Shown here in pieces: positions 1 through 5,348 of a DNA stretch of 7,717 nucleotides. The translations under genes and the position numbers were made by a program. A model generated the notes under the pieces. The model made no database searches. It was not told where the DNA came from and saw nothing but the letters and a program-made list of their open reading frames with translations. Source of the stretch: Pseudomonadota bacterium (lineage in GTDB: Bacteria > Desulfobacterota > GWC2-55-46 > JADFVP01); NCBI GenBank assembly GCA_015222595.1, contig JADFVP010000087.1:1-7717 (forward strand), in the 5' to 3' direction. Each line of letters opens with the position of its first letter. Position 1 is the stretch's first letter.

Positions 1-790
1 TAACGTACGGGTTGTTGTACTGGGCGGAGCGCGAAGTAGCAGTTCCGTCGGTGCGGAGCGCAAAGTCCGGGAAGATCTCTCCGAGCGCATACCCCTCTGC
101 TCCTCCGAGAGAAAAGCCGGAGTAGAAGTCTACCTCGCGGAACTCTCCGCCGGATTCGAGCACGAGGCCCGTCGGCGTAGAGCCCTGATTGACATGGTAG
201 AAGGCGATGCCCTTGTGGATGAGCGGGGAGTTTATCTCTATGTCGTCGGCCAGAATCTCCTTGCCGTCTTCTATTAATGTAACGCGAGACCGCAGCATGT
301 CCGGCGGGTTGTTGCCCGATTGGCGCACCTCGAACTCTTCCAAGCGAATCGAAAGGCCCGGAGTCTCGGGTACAGGAACTACGGCGTCTTTGTAGAGTAT
401 GTTGCCCGGAGCCTTGAAGCCCCAGACGGAGCCCACCAGATGCCCCAAGACTGCGATAAGAAAGCCTACGTGGACTATGTGCGGAAAGAGCGCCTGAACG
501 GGCCTCCTGTTTTTGAGTATCAGGTATACCTTGTCGGTGGTGCAGGCGAAGGTGTTTAAGGCAAAGAGCGCGGTGAGTACGATCAGCGCCCAGACCCAGA
601 GCGTGAGCCGAAGCTCGTCTGTGCCGAGTTCTAAAAGGCGCGGGAAGAGCACCGTGGTGTCGAGCGCGGAGAAGAAGCGGGAGTTGGCAACCGTTATCAG
701 CGACCCTATGGCCGCCACTATGCAGATGATGGCCGCTAGCACGATCGTTAGCGTTATGGAGGAGAGAAAGTCCCAGATTCTTTTTATCAT
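1..790 (-). CDS. resB: ResB/Ccs1-like cytochrome c biogenesis protein (partial, N-terminal 263 residues)
   Basis: The frame is open from an ATG at 788-790 (read leftwards) to the window edge, with no stop, so the C-terminal part is missing. The visible residues show three hydrophobic segments: about 11-33 (LTIVLAAIICIVAAIGSL), about 65-86 (LWVWALIVLTALFALNTF), and about 103-123 (HIVHVGFLIAVLGHLVGS). A periplasmic-type region follows with LYKDAVVPVPETPGLSIRL and FYHVNQGSTPTG. This order matches ResB/Ccs1, which with CcsA/ResC forms the System II haem delivery and apocytochrome c ligation complex in the inner membrane; full-length family members have further periplasmic sequence and a fourth helix. 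The start is supported by the helix lying just behind it (IKRIWDFLSS), although the upstream AAAGG is only a weak ribosome binding site. A ccsA partner would be expected beyond the left edge, but this cannot be seen. The family call is from remembered motifs. Confidence 0.82.
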   Translation of the reverse strand, partial: MIKRIWDFLSSITLTIVLAAIICIVAAIGSLITVANSRFFSALDTTVLFPRLLELGTDELRLTLWVWALIVLTALFALNTFACTTDKVYLILKNRRPVQALFPHIVHVGFLIAVLGHLVGSVWGFKAPGNILYKDAVVPVPETPGLSIRLEEFEVRQSGNNPPDMLRSRVTLIEDGKEILADDIEINSPLIHKGIAFYHVNQGSTPTGLVLESGGEFREVDFYSGFSLGGAEGYALGEIFPDFALRTDGTATSRSAQYNNPYV

Positions 791-827
791 TTGCCTTTGC
801 CTGTCTTTGCCGTTTTTTAAGCTCTGG

Positions 828-869
828 CCCGGAGCCTGTTATACGCTACCCGGAGCCTGTTATACATTA
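828..869. repeat. Two tandem 21-bp units upstream of resB
   Basis: The 17-mer CCCGGAGCCTGTTATAC occurs perfectly at 828-844 and again at 849-865, followed by GCTA and ATTA respectively, giving a 21-bp period with two mismatches per unit. The repeats end about 38 bp before the resB start codon, in the resB leader or promoter region. Read on the minus strand, each unit contains TATAAC, which resembles a -10 box. Twenty-one base pairs is about two helical turns, so two bound proteins would sit on the same face of the DNA. An operator role is inference; a simple tandem duplication is the alternative. Confidence 0.75.
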
Positions 870-905
870 CAATGAGGGCGGCCCTTTGGGGCCGCCCTCA
901 TTGTA
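868..905 (-). terminator. Perfect 17-bp-stem hairpin downstream of the DUF4350-like gene
   Basis: The left arm TACAATGAGGGCGGCCC (868-884) and right arm GGGCCGCCCTCATTGTA (889-905) are exact reverse complements separated by a 4-base loop (TTTG). The hairpin lies 65 bp past the stop of the minus-strand gene at 970-1854 and before resB. The very stable GC core fits a transcription terminator or mRNA 3'-end stabiliser for that gene. No run of T follows on either strand, so it is not a textbook intrinsic terminator. The structure is certain; the role is inferred. Confidence 0.65.
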
Positions 906-969
906 GCCTTAGCCTTGTTTGCCAAGTTGCTAAAATCGGTTCTGTCTTGTTAAAGGGCCCGGTTAAGGC

Positions 970-1854
970 CTAGCGATTGCTGCTCTCTTTGAACCACTCT
1001 ACTATGTTCTTGCCGAGCGTTCTGTTCTCCGCCGTATTGTAGAAGAGGTTCGCGAATGGCGCGTCGTCGGCCACTACCAATACGTTGCCTGCCCCGCGTC
1101 TGCTGTTTGCCGCAATGAGCGTGTACTGAGCCTTCTGCTCGCCTTCGTCGAAGGTCCTGTTGCGGTTGGCGTCTCCCCATGCCTCTTTCGAGGTGTTCGC
1201 CAGACTCGTGGCGTCGGCCTCGGCCATAAGGCCCCATGTGCCGTACACCGCCAGCCTCTGTATTCCCTTTGTAACCGGATGGTCGGCAAGGCGCGTGACG
1301 TAGAAGTCCTGACTCTCATCTTTTATGATGTCAACACCCTCGGAGATAACTACGTTGGAGACGAGTATGCCGAAGCTCTCGGTCAGGCGCGCCACGGGGC
1401 TCGATATGTGGAGCAGTACGAGCAGGTTGCCGCCGTGCGCAACGTACTGGTGGAAAGCACCGATCTCGGCCTCGGTAAACTCTTGTGTGGGACCTGCTAT
1501 AATGTAGGTATTGTACTTGCTCAGCGTCTCGACCGTAATAGGCTCTTTGCTGATGTAGGTTGCGGCCCCGGCATCGACGAACTCTTTGTTGAAATCGCTG
1601 TAGTGAAGCGTTCCGGTGCCGGCCGGAGAGAATATCTCGCCGTGCGAGGCGTCGAAGGCGACGCTGAACTTGGAACTCTTTATAAGGGCCACGGCCTCTG
1701 CCGGGGTTGGGCCGTTGTAGGCTTCAGCCGGGTTCGCCTCTGCGCGGCTGAAAGTACTGATGGCAAGAGCCGCGAAGAGCGCAACGGTGAGCGTGGCAAC
1801 GCGAAGAGTCTTTGGCTTAAGAAGTGTCGGGAGAAGGGTTCTGATCTTATACAT
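970..1854 (-). CDS. Secreted DUF4350/GATase1-like protein with an EF-hand-like loop
   Basis: This 294-residue protein starts with a basic N-region (MYKIRTLLPTLLKPKTLR) and a hydrophobic core (about 19-33), then a signal-peptidase-I-like AEA site near residue 40, so export to the periplasm is likely. There is no lipobox cysteine. Residues about 63-172 resemble the GATase1-like/DUF4350 fold: FDASHGEIFSP near 67, a YIIAGPTQEF strand-turn at 117-126, and HGGNLLVLL at 140-148. A second conserved block, NVLVVADDAPFANL, lies at 257-270 near the C-terminus. The protein contains no cysteine, so a glutaminase-type nucleophile is absent and a binding or structural role is more likely than amidotransfer. 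Residues 228-239 (DANRNRTFDEGE) fit the 12-residue EF-hand loop pattern. The start is supported by AAAGGAAG at 1863-1870, 8 bases before the ATG. The precise function is unknown; the family assignment is from pattern memory. Confidence 0.72.
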   Translation of the reverse strand: MYKIRTLLPTLLKPKTLRVATLTVALFAALAISTFSRAEANPAEAYNGPTPAEAVALIKSSKFSVAFDASHGEIFSPAGTGTLHYSDFNKEFVDAGAATYISKEPITVETLSKYNTYIIAGPTQEFTEAEIGAFHQYVAHGGNLLVLLHISSPVARLTESFGILVSNVVISEGVDIIKDESQDFYVTRLADHPVTKGIQRLAVYGTWGLMAEADATSLANTSKEAWGDANRNRTFDEGEQKAQYTLIAANSRRGAGNVLVVADDAPFANLFYNTAENRTLGKNIVEWFKESSNR

Positions 1855-1862
1855 GAAAGTTG

Positions 1863-1870
1863 CTTCCTTT
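1863..1870 (-). promoter_or_regulatory. Shine-Dalgarno of the DUF4350-like gene
   Basis: On the minus strand this reads AAAGGAAG, eight bases before the ATG at 1852-1854. It fixes the start and puts the signal peptide at the very N-terminus. Confidence 0.75.
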
Positions 1871-1897
1871 CTTGCCTGATAACCCAGGCGATACGTC

Positions 1898-1927
1898 AGG
1901 GTAGTCTGTTTCTCGGTAATGTGTCAA
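1898..1927 (-). promoter_or_regulatory. Candidate promoter for the leftward DUF4350-like gene
   Basis: The minus strand carries TTGACA (1922-1927), an 18-bp spacer and TACCCT (1898-1903), which keeps only 3 of 6 consensus -10 bases. It lies 44-73 bp upstream of the start codon. The -35 is a perfect sigma-70 match but the -10 is poor, so this is a candidate only. Confidence 0.35.
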
Positions 1928-1998
1928 GCGGTAAAGCCTCAAAACCGGTTCGGGCTCCGCTTGGCTCAGGGGGGCGTCCCTAAAAGGCAATAAAAGCG

Positions 1999-2028
1999 TT
2001 GACACCCCAAAGATTAACGTAGTAGCAT
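1999..2028 (+). promoter_or_regulatory. Candidate promoter for the nadD operon
   Basis: TTGACA (1999-2004) is followed after 18 bp by TAGCAT (2023-2028), matching 4 of 6 consensus -10 positions. It lies about 100 bp upstream of nadD and faces right, making it the best visible sigma-70-like promoter for the plus-strand gene series. With the leftward candidate at 1898-1927 it would form a divergent pair. The intervening 1928-1998 segment shows no clear operator or hairpin. Confidence 0.45.
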
Positions 2029-2128
2029 TTTTTAGTCTTTAGACTGTGGTGGAGTATGCTTTTAAGAGCAATAAGGTCTTGTTAGGCTTATTATAGCGGA
2101 GAAAAATTAAACTGAGGTTAGTGCGATC

Positions 2129-2824
2129 ATGAAAATTGCCCTTTTCGGCGGCACGTTCGACCCCGTTCACTACGGACATCTCCGTCTGGCTGAGGAAGTA
2201 CGCGAGGCCCTCGGCTTCTCTACCGTGCTCTTCATGCCTTCGGCCACGCCGCCGCACAAGGCCAGAGAAGAGGTCACGCCTGTAGGCGTTCGCCTTGAGA
2301 TGCTCTCTGCGGCTGTCGAGTCCAATCCGCACTTCGAGGTTTCCGACATAGAGGTGGTGCGGCAGGGGAAGGAAGGGGCCTACTCTTATACGGTAGATAC
2401 CGTAAAGGAGCTTATGGGCGCTCATTCTAAGAGGGATGGAGCACAAGGGCTGGAGATAAGCCTCATTGTCGGGGCCGACTCCTTCAACGAGATAACCACG
2501 TGGTGCGACTACGACACCCTGCTCGAACTCGTAAGCTTTGTTGTGGTGGCCCGGCCCGGCTATGCGGTCAAGAAGATAGCCGAGGTGCTGCCTGTTGAAC
2601 TGGCGCGCAAGTTCTGGTATGATTCTTCGATTGAGGGGTACAGGAATGAGGCAGGTAGAACCGTTACCTATCTCGGCAACACGCTGCTCGACATCTCCTC
2701 GACGCGTATCAGGGAACTCATTTCCGTCGGGGCGTCGGTAGAGTACCTGCTGCAGCCCGAAGTGCTGAAGTTTATCGAGGCCGAGGGGCTCTACATACCC
2801 GTGGCCGACGCGCCCGCTCAATAG
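2129..2824 (+). CDS. nadD: Nicotinate-nucleotide adenylyltransferase NadD
   Basis: The 231-residue protein transfers AMP from ATP to nicotinate mononucleotide, giving deamido-NAD, in cytoplasmic NAD synthesis. It shows the nucleotidyltransferase signature GGTFDPVHYGH (7-17) with the two catalytic-type histidines H14 and H17, the PSATPPHK loop (37-44), the SYTVDTV segment (87-93), IVGADSF (113-119), and the C-terminal ISSTRIR motif (189-195) that binds ATP phosphates. The length is slightly above the usual 190-220 residues; residues 97-108 look like a small species-specific loop. The start ATG has GAGGT ten bases upstream, and the GGTFDP motif sits at the expected distance from it. It opens the rightward gene series, 54 bp ahead of rsfS, the common nadD-rsfS-rlmH arrangement. 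Confidence 0.96.
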   Translation: MKIALFGGTFDPVHYGHLRLAEEVREALGFSTVLFMPSATPPHKAREEVTPVGVRLEMLSAAVESNPHFEVSDIEVVRQGKEGAYSYTVDTVKELMGAHSKRDGAQGLEISLIVGADSFNEITTWCDYDTLLELVSFVVVARPGYAVKKIAEVLPVELARKFWYDSSIEGYRNEAGRTVTYLGNTLLDISSTRIRELISVGASVEYLLQPEVLKFIEAEGLYIPVADAPAQ

Positions 2825-2864
2825 GCCCCGTGTGTTATCTATCTGTAATTTGATCTTTATCTTA

Positions 2865-2871
2865 AAAGGAG
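2865..2871 (+). promoter_or_regulatory. Shine-Dalgarno that selects a CTG start for rsfS
   Basis: AAAGGAG is a near-ideal ribosome binding site. Seven bases further on lies CTG (2879-2881), in frame with RsfS. No ATG, GTG or TTG exists in this frame between the upstream in-frame stop TAA (2846-2848) and the conserved part of the protein. Confidence 0.7.
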
Positions 2872-2878
2872 AAGTACC

Positions 2879-3232
2879 CTGTATCCGAAAATCAAGGCAA
2901 CCACCATTGCAAAGCTCGCCTCAGGCAAGCTCGCAACAGATATAGTACTGTTAGGCATCAAGAAACTTTCCTCTGTAGCCGACTACCTCGTAATCGTCTC
3001 AGCCGGGTCCGAGCGGCAGGTCAGCGCCATTGCTGAGGAGATAACCGACGGCCTTAAGAAGAAGGGGCAAGTGCCTCTTGGGGTCGAGGGTATTAAGGAG
3101 GGACGCTGGGCTTTGGTAGATTACGGCGACGTTGTGGCGCACGTCTTCACCGAGGGCGCGCGCGCGTACTACGATCTCGACGGACTCTGGGCCGATGCCG
3201 AGAGAACCGAGATCGAAGAGACCGGGGCCTGA
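2879..3232 (+). CDS. rsfS: Ribosome silencing factor RsfS (Iojap/YbeB family), probable CTG start
   Basis: The frame encodes 117 residues if started at CTG. RsfS binds ribosomal protein L14 on the 50S subunit and blocks joining with 30S, lowering translation under poor nutrition. Family features are clear: the LATDIVLLGIKKLSSVADYLVIVSA region (18-42), SERQVSAIAEEI (44-55), PLGVEG (66-71), WALVDYGDVVAHVF (77-90) and ARAYYDLDGLWADA (94-107). The length is normal for the family (about 105-135). A strong AAAGGAG lies seven bases before the CTG, and the frame contains no ATG, GTG or TTG that could start a protein of family length, so automated callers may miss or truncate it. ATC (2891) or ATT (2909) starts are weaker options because of their distance from the ribosome binding site. 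It sits between nadD and rlmH, the usual neighbours. A sequencing error at the start codon cannot be excluded. Confidence 0.9.
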   Translation: MYPKIKATTIAKLASGKLATDIVLLGIKKLSSVADYLVIVSAGSERQVSAIAEEITDGLKKKGQVPLGVEGIKEGRWALVDYGDVVAHVFTEGARAYYDLDGLWADAERTEIEETGA

Positions 3233-3331
3233 AGCCGAGATCAATAGAGCGGCATAACGGCATAATATCGATACTGTAATGCCGTCTACTCTTATGGCTA
3301 CTCTCACGGACACTAACGCGGACACTATCAG

Positions 3332-3799
3332 ATGAAGATACGGATCATAAGCGTCGGGGCTATAAAGAGGTCTTACGTCAAGGGCGCGGTGGCCGATTAC
3401 CTGAAACGGACTTCAAGGTATACGCCAACTCAGTCGATAGAAATAAAAGAGGAAGCGTATACGAAGAAGGGCTCTAGAGAGCCGGGCCTGAAGCGCGAGG
3501 CCGAGCGGATACTGAAGGCCTCAGCCGACAGCTATATAGTTATACTGGCGGACACGGGAAAGACCTACACTTCGACAGGGTTGGCCGACTTTGTAGGCTC
3601 TTTGATGAATTCGAGCAGGAAGAACGTCTCGTTTATAGTCGGCGGTCCGTACGGGCTCCACTCTTCGGTAACAAGTGCCGCAGATGCCGTGCTCTCTTTG
3701 TCGCCGATGACGCTGCCGCACGAGCTTGCGCTCCTCGTCTTCTCCGAGCAGCTCTACAGGGCCTTCACTATCTTGGGTAACGAGCCGTACTCGCACTGA
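3332..3799 (+). CDS. rlmH: 23S rRNA (pseudouridine1915-N3)-methyltransferase RlmH
   Basis: At 155 residues it has exactly the family length. RlmH is a small SPOUT-class (trefoil knot) enzyme that methylates pseudouridine 1915 in helix 69 of 23S rRNA on the assembled 70S ribosome, using S-adenosylmethionine. Visible motifs are the N-terminal MKIRIISVGAIK, YIVILADTGK (68-77), the knot segment FIVGGPYGL (101-109), and the C-terminal LSLSPMTLPHEL (121-132) with SEQLYRAFTI (138-147). The tail ends PYSH, whereas the E. coli protein, as I recall, ends PYHRE, and the Arg usual after PHxL/M(x) appears replaced by Leu (HELALLVF). The ATG has no strong Shine-Dalgarno, and an in-frame stop at 3314-3316 excludes a much longer protein. 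The gap to rsfS is 99 bp and to the next gene 59 bp. Confidence 0.94.
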   Translation: MKIRIISVGAIKRSYVKGAVADYLKRTSRYTPTQSIEIKEEAYTKKGSREPGLKREAERILKASADSYIVILADTGKTYTSTGLADFVGSLMNSSRKNVSFIVGGPYGLHSSVTSAADAVLSLSPMTLPHELALLVFSEQLYRAFTILGNEPYSH

Positions 3800-3858
3800 G
3801 GGGCCAAAGAAGTTTAGGGCCGACATAAAAGACCCAAAGCCAAAGGGGTGCAGTAAAT

Positions 3859-5226
3859 ATGTACGTAAAGGTACTCTTCATTATAATAGTCGCCATTCTC
3901 GGCGGCTTCTTCTACCTCCATTACCAGAACCCGGCCACAGCCACCGTGCTCGTCTACAAGGAGTACGCCTATACGTTTCCTGTTGTCTTCTTTCTCTTCA
4001 TCAGCTTCTTTCTAGGCGTCTTCTTCGCGGTCGTAAACTCGTTCATTAACGGCACCACAAAGTCGATAAAGGGCTTTAGAAAGAGGCGCCGCCAGAGGGA
4101 GAAGGAGGCCGACGACGCCGACTACCAGCGCGGCATGCGCCACCTGGCCAGGGGCGAGACCGTGGCTGCGCGCACCTATATATCCAAATCGATAAAGGCG
4201 CACCCGTCCGACACCTCTTTGGTCATCAGCCTCGCCAAGAGCTACCTTAAAGAGAAGCGTGCAGAGGAGGCTCTGGGCGCGCTTGAGACCGGGCTCGCTT
4301 CGAGCCCCGGCTCCATCAGCCTGCTGGTCTCCATAGGCGAGACCGCGCTCCGGCTCGGCGATAAGGTAAAGGCGGCCTGGGCCTTCGAAGAGGTGCTCTC
4401 TCACGACGAGACCAATCCGGCATCTCTTCGGGAGCTTAGAACCATTCACAGCTCGGAGGCACGGTGGCACGAGGCGACGGCGTTGCAACAAAGGATCGTC
4501 GAGGCCGTAACGGCTTCGGGCAGGGGCTCTACCAAAGACAGCTCAAAGACGAGAAAGCGCGAAGAGCGCCTCTACGCCTGCCTGCTCTTTGAGAGCGCGC
4601 AACTGGACTATAAGGACGCAAAGCATAATGAGGCGGCTGAGAAGCTCGGTACCGTACTGAAGCTCGACCCGACACAAGTCGGCGCGCACCTTCTTATGGG
4701 CGAGATAACGGTAACGCTCTCCGGACTCGGCGCGGCCATAAAGGGCTGGGAGAAGGCTCTGGGGCTCTGTCCGAGGTCGCACGCCATACTGATGCGCATA
4801 GAGGACGCCTATATTAAAGAGGCGCGCCCCGAAGACGCGCTTGAGAGGTATAAGGAGCGGATAGCGACCAATCCGGGCGACAAGGATCTGAGGGTAATAC
4901 TTGCCCGGCTCTATCTGAAGCTTGAAATGGTAGACAACGCCATCGAAGAGCTGGAGTCGCTCCACGGCAACATGGTCGAGAACACCTTCACGCGCTCGCT
5001 CCTCGGCACGGCCTACATGCGCCACGGCAGAATAGACGACGCTGCGCACCAGTTCATCTCCGCGCTCGGCATAGAGGGCGGAATTACCGCGCCCTTTACC
5101 TGTGCAAGCTGTAGTTACGTTACTACAGGATACCTTAGCCGTTGCCCTGAGTGCGGCGAGTGGAACTCTCTGCGCCTTTCGGCCTCTTCTTTAGGAGGTC
5201 TCGGAGCAGGGCAGGACTCCGAGTAG
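3859..5226 (+). CDS. LapA-LapB fusion: membrane-anchored TPR protein with rubredoxin-type zinc ribbon
   Basis: This 455-residue protein combines two LPS assembly proteins. Residues 1-80 look like LapA (DUF1049): TM1 about 3-22, a short exported loop containing the typical QN (23-24), TM2 about 40-62, then the basic stretch FRKRRRQR (73-80), which predicts a cytoplasmic C-terminal side. Residues about 86-405 are TPR-like repeats (for example HLARGETVAARTYISKSIKA, and 250-270 YKDAKHNEAAEKLGTVLKLD), interrupted by a charged Lys/Ser/Arg linker near 221-236. Residues 412-437 form a LapB-type metal site, C415-x2-C418-x10-C429-x2-C432, followed by GEWNSL. In E. coli lapA and lapB are separate adjacent genes, and LapB promotes FtsH degradation of LpxC, the committed lipid A enzyme. 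The same role is inferred here. The start is set by AAAGGGGTG at 3842-3850, eight bases before the ATG. Translation is continuous through the junction. Confidence 0.87.
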   Translation: MYVKVLFIIIVAILGGFFYLHYQNPATATVLVYKEYAYTFPVVFFLFISFFLGVFFAVVNSFINGTTKSIKGFRKRRRQREKEADDADYQRGMRHLARGETVAARTYISKSIKAHPSDTSLVISLAKSYLKEKRAEEALGALETGLASSPGSISLLVSIGETALRLGDKVKAAWAFEEVLSHDETNPASLRELRTIHSSEARWHEATALQQRIVEAVTASGRGSTKDSSKTRKREERLYACLLFESAQLDYKDAKHNEAAEKLGTVLKLDPTQVGAHLLMGEITVTLSGLGAAIKGWEKALGLCPRSHAILMRIEDAYIKEARPEDALERYKERIATNPGDKDLRVILARLYLKLEMVDNAIEELESLHGNMVENTFTRSLLGTAYMRHGRIDDAAHQFISALGIEGGITAPFTCASCSYVTTGYLSRCPECGEWNSLRLSASSLGGLGAGQDSE

Positions 5227-5348
5227 CACCTCAGAGACTCGCAAAATCCGAACTACCGTTATATACTTATATTGAACGAGCAGTTATTAACTCTACCCCT
5301 GCCTATCTGTAGAGCGTACCGGGTATAGAGAGTATAGGGAGTTGTGTA
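5227..5348. other. Intergenic region between the LapA-LapB fusion gene and gpmI
   Basis: This 122-bp gap is AT-richer than its surroundings. It holds no convincing terminator hairpin. TTGAAC at 5272-5277 resembles a -35 box but no good -10 lies at the right distance. Only the AGGGAG (5336-5341) that serves gpmI is persuasive. Read-through from the upstream genes is therefore plausible, but an extra gpmI promoter is possible. Confidence 0.4.
5336..5341 (+). promoter_or_regulatory. Shine-Dalgarno that selects the TTG start of gpmI
   Basis: AGGGAG lies seven bases before TTG (5349-5351). The protein begins KKVCLIIMDGWG, whose spacing to the metal-binding aspartate D10 matches the family, so the TTG rather than a downstream ATG is the start. 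Confidence 0.75.

Noticed and set aside
513..875. Plus-strand frame whose end reads PGACYTLPGACYTLQ
   Set aside because: The repeat-like peptide ending is produced by the 21-bp DNA repeats; the rest is antisense to resB.
1279..1983. Long plus-strand open frame (234 codons) opposite the DUF4350-like gene
   Set aside because: It lies almost entirely antisense to a gene with a signal peptide, family motifs and a good ribosome binding site; its own translation shows no recognisable motif.
2070..2092. AATAAG...CTTATT inverted repeat in the nadD leader
   Set aside because: A 6-bp AT-rich stem with an 11-base loop is not stable enough to support a riboswitch or attenuator claim.
2039..2821. Minus-strand open frame (260 codons) opposite nadD
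   Set aside because: It is an antisense shadow of a clearly recognised nadD; the Arg/Gly-rich translation has no family features.
3257..3285. Inverted repeat ACGGCAT...ATGCCGT between rsfS and rlmH
   Set aside because: Only a 7-bp stem with a 15-base loop and no T tract, too weak to call a terminator.
3307..3327. CGGACACTA repeated twice just before rlmH
   Set aside because: Nine-base repeats at a 12-bp spacing could arise by chance and no function is suggested by the context.
4012..5049. Minus-strand frames opposite the LapA-LapB fusion gene (4012-4491 and 4543-5049)
   Set aside because: Both are antisense to a continuous TPR-coding frame and show no motif or ribosome binding site.
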